64,000 nucleotides of DNA from Siphonodentalium dalli. Lineage: Eukaryota; Mollusca; Scaphopoda; Gadilida; Siphonodentaliidae. The position numbers and the translations under genes are program-made. The stretch lies in assembly GCA_032622095.1 (NCBI GenBank), contig CP136064.1, positions 264,037,863-264,101,862 of the forward strand, written 5' to 3'. The notes under the pieces were generated by a model. The model was not told the DNA's origin. It made no database searches and worked only from the letters and a program-made list of their open reading frames with translations. This document shows, piece by piece, positions 11,312 to 19,715 of this stretch. How positions within the stretch are numbered: position 1 is the first letter of the stretch; every line of letters begins with the position of its first letter.

Positions 11312-11698
11312 AAAATTTATTGGCTCTTAACAAAATTCATTGGAATTTTTTTTTAAACTGGTTATAATATACCATTTTGGCTAAATTTTGTATTATAAGT
11401 TACAAATTGTATAGAAAGCATATTTATGAAGTTTAAACAGATTTGGAAAGCGGAAAAGTGACTTTAGAGGAGCACTATTGGAAGAGGATTTCACTTGCAG
11501 TGTCAGGTCCGGATTCGGAATTTAGGTGCAGGAACGGAAGTCAATATTGAAGTTCAAGGTGAAAGAAGGATTCACAAATACTGGTGGTAGGAGATTTAAA
11601 CTAATGGGAGGATATCTGATGTACCTGGACTTAAAGGTAAGAAGATTAACATTGTTTAACGGCACTGCAGTTCGTTCGGTGTAGACACAAGAGCGTAA
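11312..11698 (+). other. LINE 1 5' untranslated region / possible second exon
   Basis: Sequence between the upstream ORF and LINE ORF1. It contains the protein-like traces described for the preceding ORF and, at 11640, another donor-like aaag|gtaaga. Where the LINE really begins cannot be decided without a second copy. Confidence 0.35.
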
Positions 11699-12976
11699 AT
11701 GCCGGAGACAAGGAATCGGGCAAGGCGGAATAGAAGGAGGAGTGTTGCTGTTAGTGTAAAACATTCAGTGTCCAGGGAAGTAATAAATAAAAACAAACAA
11801 TCTACAAATAATGGTAAAAGTAAAACAAAATCTAAATCACAGAAAACAGAAAAGGTGTCCAAGAATGAGAAGGATGTATGCCCATGTAAAAATGGAACAG
11901 TTAAACATGGATCTCGAATGCTGAGATGTGATGACTGTCTTCAATGGTGGCATGGAAGCTGTGTAAGCTTAAATGATAAGATATTGGACATTTTTTCATC
12001 AAAGAAAATAAAATACAGATGTCCATACTGCACAATTGAGCAGTTAAAGTTAAACAAAGTTTCAAATGTGGACAACAAAGCTGTGAATGATAAAGTAAGT
12101 AACAAGGAAACAAGAAAAGATATTCAAGAAGACACAGTCAAAAGATTAGCAGTAAACGAGGAAGGTGAAAAGAAGGAAATTGATGGAGGCAGTGTGAGCA
12201 ATAAGGATTTTTGTCAACAGAAGATAGTTGAAGAGAGTGATACGGTAGGAGCCTCTAACAGCAAACCAAAATTTGGAAGTTTTGTTATTATAGATGGGAT
12301 ATTGGAGGCAGAGAAATACAGATCATCAGCTGTAATTAAAAAAGAACTCACAAAGTTCTTTCCAAATTGTGTTTTTAAGTACACATATTCGCTAGTTGGA
12401 GGGGGAATAGTAGTGTGCTGTGAAGAAGAAACAGACTGTCTGAATATACTACAGTTTGACTGGCCAGAGGAAGCATTTGGTGGGACTGGTAGTAAACTAT
12501 GTGCACACAGACCAGCTTCAACATATAAATGTGTGCTTAAAAATGTACCAGTTGATGTGAAGGAAAGAGAAGTTGAAGAAGTCTTAGAGAAGAGTGTTGA
12601 GCTGAGAGGACATTGTAAAGCTAGAAGGCTTAAATATAGTGACAGTGGAAAGTTTCTGCCTATAATTGTTGTTGAGTTTGAATGTAGTATTGATGTTAGT
12701 AAGACATTTAAAGTAGATTTGAGGTTCAGAAACAGACAAGTAACGGTGCATGAGTATATTTCAAGAGGTCTTAGGCCTATTAGATGTTTCAAATGTTTCA
12801 AATTTGGTCATATAGCAAAATGTTGTGCAACGAAAGAAGAGTGTGAAAAAGAGTATTGTACATCTGAGGTGAGAAAGAAAAAATGCATATTGTGTAAAAC
12901 TGAGGAACATGGCACATATGCAAAGAATTGTCCACATTTTGTAAAGTGGAAGAATATTCTGAAAGAAAGGGTGTAG
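11699..12976 (+). CDS. LINE 1 ORF1: PHD finger and zinc-knuckle protein
   Basis: Open reading frame of 425 residues with a basic N-terminus (MPETRNRARRNRRRS) suited to RNA binding. Residues about 60-115 form a C4HC3 PHD finger (CPCKNG..MLRCDDCLQWWHGSC..YRCPYC). The middle has an RRM-like fold pattern (YKCVLKNVPVDVKEREVEEV at about 278). The C-terminus has two zinc knuckles (CFKCFKFGHIAKCC; CILCKTEEHGTYAKNC). ORF1 proteins of non-LTR elements bind the element RNA and form the particle that carries it back to the genome. PHD fingers are known in the ORF1 of some LINE clades and could read histone tails. ORF2 follows after 164 bp on the same strand. No stop or frameshift is present. Confidence 0.92.
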   Translation: MPETRNRARRNRRRSVAVSVKHSVSREVINKNKQSTNNGKSKTKSKSQKTEKVSKNEKDVCPCKNGTVKHGSRMLRCDDCLQWWHGSCVSLNDKILDIFSSKKIKYRCPYCTIEQLKLNKVSNVDNKAVNDKVSNKETRKDIQEDTVKRLAVNEEGEKKEIDGGSVSNKDFCQQKIVEESDTVGASNSKPKFGSFVIIDGILEAEKYRSSAVIKKELTKFFPNCVFKYTYSLVGGGIVVCCEEETDCLNILQFDWPEEAFGGTGSKLCAHRPASTYKCVLKNVPVDVKEREVEEVLEKSVELRGHCKARRLKYSDSGKFLPIIVVEFECSIDVSKTFKVDLRFRNRQVTVHEYISRGLRPIRCFKCFKFGHIAKCCATKEECEKEYCTSEVRKKKCILCKTEEHGTYAKNCPHFVKWKNILKERV

Positions 12977-13140
12977 AGATGTAATAATGAGTATAGAAAC
13001 AAGTTAAAGGTACACATGTAGTTTTAGTATATTTAACTTGTATTAATAGAAACTGTTATAATTGAAATTGTATATTTATATGTCAGATGTGTATTGATTC
13101 ATTGATGTTATTTATTGTATGTTTGATATATATACTAAAA

Positions 13141-16100
13141 ATGAGATTTGCACAAGCAAACATTAGATCACTGAACACGTCGGCTGGACTGATAGATCAA
13201 ATGTGCAGGAAAGAGAAGATAAACATTATGTGCATATCAGAGCTATGGCATCCTGAAAATGAGAAGATTGAGATTTTAAAAGGATGGAAATGGAATATGA
13301 AGAAACGGAAAGAGAAGAGAGGAGGAGGAGTTGCCATAGCTTATAACCACAACATGAAGGTCATAGACAGAAAGGATTTAGAAGTTGATGATATTGAGGC
13401 TGTCTGGAGTGAAATTTACTCAGACAAGGTAAATTTCCTGCTGGGATCAGTGTATGTGCGACCAAATGAAGTTGCCGAGATGAAAAGACTGATTGGAAAG
13501 ATTGAGACCATAATGAGCTCGGAGCGACTGCCTGTCTTTATAGCGGGAGACCTAAATGCAAAACATCACTACTGGAAGGACAAAGGAGAGAATGACTTAG
13601 GCAAAGAATTAATGAAACTAATTAGCACGAAACCATTAACAATACTGAACGATGAGAAGCCGACAAGACAGAGCAGTATTATAGATCTAACTATTTGCGA
13701 AGATACGATTGCGAAGTTTGTATGCAGTTGGGAGGTCAGAGAAGAAGTGTATCTGAGAACTGACCACAGGCTCATAACCTTTGATGTAGGAGAAAAGCCA
13801 GAGACCATTATTAAAGAAATAAAAGATATGAAGAATGCTAAGTGGGAAGAGTGGAAAAGAAAAAGTGATGAGGAATTCAAGAAATGGCTGGAAGAAAGGA
13901 CAGGAATAGAGAGTAGTGAGGAACTTTACAGTAGTTTCTTGAAGATATATCATGAAATTGAATCTGAATGCTTTAAGAAGAAAAAAGTGACAATATACAG
14001 TAAGGGATGGTGGAATGAAGATTTAACACAGAAGGTGAAGAAGGTCAGAGCTTTAAGAAGGAAATATAACTACAGGAGTGATCCAACAAATGAAATTGCG
14101 TTAAAGGAAGCTGTAAAAGAGTTCAAAGTAGCAGTTAAAAGGGCAAAGGAACAATACTGGGAAAAGATGCTTGAAAAACTGCAACGTATGGGGTACTCTT
14201 CACAAGATTTTTGGAAGATTATCAATGCAGCTAAGAATGAAGGAAAGAAAAGAAGCATACAGCCACTAATAAAAGGAGATGGCAGTGTGGTGAGTAAAGA
14301 TGAAGATATCACGGAAGAGATGTTAAAGGTGTACGGTAAGGAAGTTTTTGAAATTCCGGATCGGAATTGGATAAAAGAAGTGGAAGATGAAGTAGTGAAG
14401 ATAACAGAGGAACAAAAGAAAGAGATAAAAAAGAGAAACTATTCACCCAGTGGAGAAGAAAATGGAGACATTCAACTGGAGGAAGTGGAAATGGCAATTA
14501 AAATGATGAAGAATGCATCGGCACCAAATCCAGATGAAGGTGTATATACAGACATTGTAAAAAGAGCAGGGTGTAACCTACACAAAGCAATTTTCGTAAT
14601 TATATCTACTGCGTGGGAAACTGGGCAGATTCCAAAAGCATTCAAAAGAGATTGGAAGAAGATGATTCCTAAACCAAACAAGGATGATTACCACAAAGCT
14701 AAATCATACAGACCTATAACACTTGAAAGTGTTATTGGGAAATTGATGGAAAGAGTAGTTCAAAATAGACTTAATTGGAAGATGGAGGCATTGGGTGGAA
14801 TGGCGAATACACAAGATGCTTACCGCAAATTGCGGAGCTGTCCCAATGGAGTACTCAGGATGGTACAGGCTGTGTACAACGGATGGAATGAAGGAAAGGC
14901 AGTTGTAGCTACAATAATGGATTATGAAAGTTGCTATGAGAGAATATGGAGAGGAGGATTGATGAAGAAACTGATAGAGATGAAAATTGATGGCCGAATG
15001 CTGTGTTATCTGAACGACTATCTGAATGAAAGACAGTACACAATTACAGTGAATCAACATACGTCCCAGGCTTTTCAGTCAAAAATGGGAATACCACAAG
15101 GGTCGGTGATTTCACCTTTACTATGCAATGTATACACTGCGGACTCGCTGAAAAATGTACAGATAGAGGCACACAATGAATTTGCAGATGACACAGTGAT
15201 GTGGTGGAGTGGGAAGGATGTAACTGAGCTAAGTGAAAGGGCTCAGAGAGATATGGATACGGTAACAGACACTTGGTGCAATACATGGAATATGAAGATT
15301 TTTGCGGAAAAAACAAAGGTGATGATTTTTAATCCACCCAGGAAAGAAGTTATAAAAGACATTAATTTGAAGATAGGTGGTAACAAGGTTGAAGTCACAG
15401 AGTGCCAACGGATACTTGGGATTGTGGTAGACAATAAAATGAATTTTAAAGAGCACATAAGGCATATGAAGAGGAGAGCTTATGCTGCAACAAAGAACAC
15501 AATGGACTTCACTAATCCAGCCAAGGGACCATGTATGGATGTGAGAGTGAAGCTGTTCAATGCCCTGGTAAAACCATGTTTTGAGTATGGAATTGCAACA
15601 GTTTGTGCTGCTAAGGATCAGTATGTAAAGGCAATGGAAGATGTACAAAGAGCAGCACTACTGAAGATAACAGGATCCATGAGAAGATCTTCATCGGTGG
15701 CACTGGAAGTACTGACAAACACACTACCGGCTGATGTACTTTTTGATGCAAGGGTGGCACAGGAGTATGCAAGACTAATTGCAAAGAATAACAAACACCC
15801 ATTGAAGACAGATTTTTATAAATGGAGGGTTGAGCATGAAGGTAACGAGAAGATTGCGAGTCCTTTCACACTAATGAAAACGTGTTTCAATACAATGCAG
15901 ACAGGGTTAAAAGAGGAGAGCATTGAAGGTGATTTCACATTTGACAAAGAATTCATCTGTTTTGGACTCTCGAAGAGAGAAGTGGCTAGCTGTGTGGAAG
16001 AATGTGAAGACATGAAAGGAAACAAAGAAGAAGAGTGTCAAAAGGTGAAGACTTGGGTGGAAAACATGAAGGAGGGGCATATAGCTGTGTTCAGTGATGG

Positions 16101-17067
16101 GGCAACGAAAGCTAGACATGGAGAACATGGTAAAGGGGAGTCTGGTGCGGCGGCGGTGATTTTTATGGACGGAGAACGAAGAAACAAAGCAAGTGTGAAG
16201 GTATATGTTGGACCGATGTGTGCAGCTATAGAAGCGGAACTTAAAGGAGTAGAGATTGGGCTGGAGTATCTTATACAAGTCAGTGTAAGGAACAAGGAAA
16301 TAAGAGTGTTTACGGACTGCAGAGCTGTCATTAAAATGGTGCAGTCACATGAGATTCCGAGAGAGCAGATAGAAGAAGTAGTGGGGATAAGAAGACATAT
16401 GCAGAATCTGAGCAAAGATGGGAATAGTGTAGACTACACATGGGTGCCTGGTCATATGGATATAGAGGGCAATGAAATGGCCGACACACTTGCCAAAGAT
16501 GCCTGTGTTACAAAACAATTTACGGCGGTTACAGAGTCAAACGAATGTAGTGCAGAACGTGTACCGAAGAGGGAGGCAAATAAAATAATAAAAACTAAGG
16601 CAATTGAGAGATGGGACTACAGATACGAATTTGGAGAAGAAAGGCATATAAATCAGCATATAAATGAAGTTGGAAAAGTGAAGTTTTTCAAAGGGAAGTC
16701 GAGAAGAGTTGGAATGATCATCAACCAGCTGATAGCAGGACAACATCGATTACTTAGTAGCAGAGTAAAATGGGATAACAACTGCACTACAGATCTGTGT
16801 GATGAATGTGAAGAGAGAGAAGACATCAACCATTACATTAACAGGTGCAAGAAGTTTGAGAGTGAGAGAGGAGTATTGGAAGAGAGTTACAGAACGATTT
16901 TATATGCGGGTGGCGATGAAGAGGTGAGGATGAGGCTACAAGTGCTTACGGGGAATGACACTGAGATGGAGGCAGTACAGAGAAAACAGATGTTAGAGGC
17001 TTTCCAATCATACATTATATCTTCCAAACGTTTTGATGGAACTGATAGAACAGTTGTGGCAAACTAA
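13141..17067 (+). CDS. LINE 1 ORF2: endonuclease - reverse transcriptase - RNase H
   Basis: 1308 residues from Met 13141; an upstream Met at 13087 only adds a hydrophobic stretch. Order: APE-type endonuclease (QANIRSLN, catalytic E in ISELW, GDLNAKHHYW, IDLTIC, TDHRLITF); reverse transcriptase (SYRPITLESVIGKLMERVV, motif A TIMDYESCYERIW, GIPQGSVISPLLCNVY, catalytic FADDT); RNase H (VFSDGATKAR, AIEAELKGVEIG, VFTDCRAV, WVPGHMDIEGNEMADTLAKDA) with its D-E-D-D set visible; and a terminal C..C....H....C knuckle (CDECEEREDINHYINRC). The enzyme nicks target DNA and copies the element RNA in place. RNase H plus APE endonuclease fits the I-related groups; the clade is not resolved. All catalytic residues and the frame are intact, so this copy is young and may be able to move. 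Confidence 0.95.
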   Translation: MRFAQANIRSLNTSAGLIDQMCRKEKINIMCISELWHPENEKIEILKGWKWNMKKRKEKRGGGVAIAYNHNMKVIDRKDLEVDDIEAVWSEIYSDKVNFLLGSVYVRPNEVAEMKRLIGKIETIMSSERLPVFIAGDLNAKHHYWKDKGENDLGKELMKLISTKPLTILNDEKPTRQSSIIDLTICEDTIAKFVCSWEVREEVYLRTDHRLITFDVGEKPETIIKEIKDMKNAKWEEWKRKSDEEFKKWLEERTGIESSEELYSSFLKIYHEIESECFKKKKVTIYSKGWWNEDLTQKVKKVRALRRKYNYRSDPTNEIALKEAVKEFKVAVKRAKEQYWEKMLEKLQRMGYSSQDFWKIINAAKNEGKKRSIQPLIKGDGSVVSKDEDITEEMLKVYGKEVFEIPDRNWIKEVEDEVVKITEEQKKEIKKRNYSPSGEENGDIQLEEVEMAIKMMKNASAPNPDEGVYTDIVKRAGCNLHKAIFVIISTAWETGQIPKAFKRDWKKMIPKPNKDDYHKAKSYRPITLESVIGKLMERVVQNRLNWKMEALGGMANTQDAYRKLRSCPNGVLRMVQAVYNGWNEGKAVVATIMDYESCYERIWRGGLMKKLIEMKIDGRMLCYLNDYLNERQYTITVNQHTSQAFQSKMGIPQGSVISPLLCNVYTADSLKNVQIEAHNEFADDTVMWWSGKDVTELSERAQRDMDTVTDTWCNTWNMKIFAEKTKVMIFNPPRKEVIKDINLKIGGNKVEVTECQRILGIVVDNKMNFKEHIRHMKRRAYAATKNTMDFTNPAKGPCMDVRVKLFNALVKPCFEYGIATVCAAKDQYVKAMEDVQRAALLKITGSMRRSSSVALEVLTNTLPADVLFDARVAQEYARLIAKNNKHPLKTDFYKWRVEHEGNEKIASPFTLMKTCFNTMQTGLKEESIEGDFTFDKEFICFGLSKREVASCVEECEDMKGNKEEECQKVKTWVENMKEGHIAVFSDGATKARHGEHGKGESGAAAVIFMDGERRNKASVKVYVGPMCAAIEAELKGVEIGLEYLIQVSVRNKEIRVFTDCRAVIKMVQSHEIPREQIEEVVGIRRHMQNLSKDGNSVDYTWVPGHMDIEGNEMADTLAKDACVTKQFTAVTESNECSAERVPKREANKIIKTKAIERWDYRYEFGEERHINQHINEVGKVKFFKGKSRRVGMIINQLIAGQHRLLSSRVKWDNNCTTDLCDECEEREDINHYINRCKKFESERGVLEESYRTILYAGGDEEVRMRLQVLTGNDTEMEAVQRKQMLEAFQSYIISSKRFDGTDRTVVAN

Positions 17068-17079
17068 ATAATTAACAAT

Positions 17080-17096
17080 GTTACGCCTAACGCATG
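17080..17096. repeat. 17-bp inverted repeat, right arm
   Basis: gttacgcctaacgcatg, the exact complement of 11292-11308. No poly-A or simple tail separates it from the ORF2 stop. Confidence 0.7.
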
Positions 17097-17271
17097 CGCA
17101 CAAGAGTATTTTTAAATGTACAAGTGTATCACAGCACATATAGTTAAGCACACACGAGAAAGTACACGAGAAGAGAGTACAACGAGACCATTTATACTGG
17201 AATGACTTTACAGTCCAAGCAGTTAGAAGAACAACAACAACAACAAAAATATATTCAGAACCCAAAACAAA
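17097..17271 (+). other. Junction between LINE 1 and LINE 2; LINE 2 5' UTR
   Basis: AC/AG-rich leader ending in an (aac)n run and 'cagaacccaaaacaaa' just before ATG 17272. The exact boundary of the two elements is not visible. Confidence 0.4.
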
Positions 17272-19090
17272 ATGATGTTGCAAGGACCCAAACCTAACAT
17301 AATTTGGTGGCTGACTAATATTCTGCCTAATATATACAGCATTGGATTTAAATCTGTTTTTGACGGAGACATTCATAGTGTTGTTAGCGCTGTGTATAAA
17401 CGAGGAAAATGTCCCGCCTTGAAGCATGCAAAATATCAAGAAGCTGGATTGATAATTGATGCTCTTGATCTGGAACAACCGTCAGCGTCTGGGTGTTCTG
17501 AAAGTAAAGTTACTGGAGAAATATCAGATGTTAATGATCAGCACGTCGTGTTGTTACTTAGTGATAAACATACATCTGACATCACAAAGACTGTATCTTT
17601 TGCAACACCACATCGCACACACATTCGTACGGGACAAAAGGCAAGGAAGCTATGCAGCATCACAAGGGGAGATTATATAACTACATCTACGTTAAAATCA
17701 TCAGTCGATGAGCTGCACGTGTTGGTTGAAGAGAATAAACTGGAGCAGAAGGAACAACGAGAGTCAATAGATGATACGAAAGCTTTGATCAGCAGTCTTC
17801 TCGAAGAACAAGCCAGAGAATTTCGTGTAACAACGAAAGAGCTTAAGCTGGAGTTGGCAAACATTAGGATAGAGAACACAACACTGAGAAAGGAAGTAGA
17901 AATGCTTAGGGTAGTGAAACATAATCTTCAAGCGACATCGGGAGCAAAAGGCACAATACCTATTGACAATTGTTTAGCCAAGCCGAAGGTTCTAACACCT
18001 GATAAACAAACTGAGGATGCTACCGACGAAATTCTAGTATCGACTGAGAACAGGTTCAGTTTAATTTCAAACCAGGATATTACGTTGGAGTCCATACCAT
18101 GTGTAATATATGATGATGATGATGATGGTGATGAGGAATGCAGCTCCGATATTGTTGACAATACTCAGAATAACTTTGTTAATGTCAATGAACGGCAGGC
18201 GAATGATGATGTGGTTCCGGTTCATTTGATACTCGGAGATTCGGTGATCAGAGGGATAATACCATCTGGAAAGGATGTCTGTCGGGAATGAGGAAGTTAA
18301 ATGTGTTGTAAGACCAGGACAAAGACTTAAGGGTCTTAGGAGATGGTTCGAATATGACAATGCTTGTAAATATGGAAATGTACACCAAGTTACTATACAT
18401 GTCGGCATTAACAGCTGTCGGCACAATATAGAAACAACAAACAGCGATCTGGAGGACTTTCATACTGAAGTTAGAAGGGCGCTACCAACTGCAGCTATCA
18501 GAATTTCGTCCGTGTTGCCAACATTGCATTCAGACCGCATTAACAGGATGATTGAGAAAACAAATGAAAAATATTACAGATTCTGTTTAGAACATGGCTT
18601 CACATTCATAGACAATACTTCTTCATTCGTCAACTCGCGAGACAATGAGGTCAGATACAATGTGTATCGCGATAATTGGCACCCAAATTTTATTGGAACG
18701 AAAGTACTGGCTAAGAGCATAAAATATGCACGTCGTGACATTATGTTTGGAGGAGATTGGAAAAGTATCAGTGTAGTGTGCCCGAGAGATAGTAGATTGA
18801 GGGGATATTCTAACAGACAGCAGTCACCATATAGCCATGGATATGGACATCGTCTAAATTCATTGAATTACCAGCATAGGCCAAACGTTGCTGGTCCAAA
18901 CAGTGAGATGCGTAGAAATTCGTTAAGGAATGAAATTAATCATATGTTTAGAGAGCAATTTTCATATTTCAGCGAAAGCTTGATGAAAAGATTCGGGAAT
19001 AGCATGAAATGCTTTCGCACCACAATACTTACTTACATGTATGCCATGTATTATTATTGTTGTATATTGATGTTTAATGTAAAAATCTAA
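17272..19090 (+). pseudogene. LINE 2 ORF1 with coiled coil and SGNH-hydrolase domain, frameshifted
   Basis: The first frame (17272-18291, 339 residues) has a coiled-coil region (about residues 145-215, SSVDELHVLVEENKLEQKEQ), an acidic run (DDDDDGDEE) and the SGNH block I (LILGDSVIRGI). It then stops. A second frame (18275-19090) carries the rest of the fold: VTIHVGINSCRHN (block III region) and YRDNWHPNFIGTKVLAKSI (block V with catalytic Asp and His). One indel near 18260-18290 therefore splits the domain. Esterase/SGNH ORF1 proteins are known from CR1-like LINEs and are thought to act in RNP assembly or membrane association. A tail rich in Arg, Asn and Tyr follows the hydrolase. This copy is inactive. 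Confidence 0.85.
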
Positions 19091-19234
19091 TCAATCCCAA
19101 TCAAGCTTAACTATGCTAAGATGAAATATATACCACTATCGATTTATCAAATGCTCGATACACATGTAAATAGATCGAAGCGGGTGTTTTATCTCCGATG
19201 ACCTATAGTCCAATTTAATGATACCAATTTAAAT

Positions 19235-19715
19235 ATGCCAAATGATGTAATATCAACAATTCACTCTTTAACACACAATGTATGTTACACCGCTTTGAAT
19301 GCACAAGGCATTGTTAACAAAATTAATGATTCTGATTTCATACGGCAATTAGATCGATATGATTTCATAACTATTTCAGAAACTTGGCATCAAGACCCCG
19401 GGAATATAAGTTTAACTGGCTATCAATGTATTGATTTGAGCAGAAATACAAAAGATAACGAGAAAGGTGGAATAGCATTTTATTTTAGATCAAAGTATGC
19501 GAAGTTTGTTACACGTGTGCATAACATTCACGATATTGCGTTATGGGTAGAGTTTAACGGAGAAATATTTGGTCAAAAGTCTGATGTCATTTTCGTTTCT
19601 GTTTATCTGCCCCCACAAAATTCTACTTATTGGAAAACAAGAGATGGTTACGATTTCGTCTTTAGAGATATCGAGACAGAACTCCGCAAATATGACCCAA
19701 CATCGCTTATCATTC
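19235..19715 (+). pseudogene. LINE 2 ORF2, segment 1: N-terminal half of the endonuclease
   Basis: The start codon is at 19235. APE-type endonuclease motifs: TALNAQGIVNKI, catalytic E in FITISETW, GGIAFYFRSK and VSVYLPPQNS. The frame runs straight into the 2.2-kb block right after TSLIIL, where the next motif should be GDFNA. The GDFN motif and about 60-70 residues are absent from both sides of the block, so roughly 200 bp of LINE were lost when it arrived. Confidence 0.88.

Noticed and set aside
12214-16746. Many antisense ORFs opposite LINE 1
   Set aside because: Shadows of the long sense ORFs, rich in Leu/Ser/Phe because the sense strand is purine-rich.
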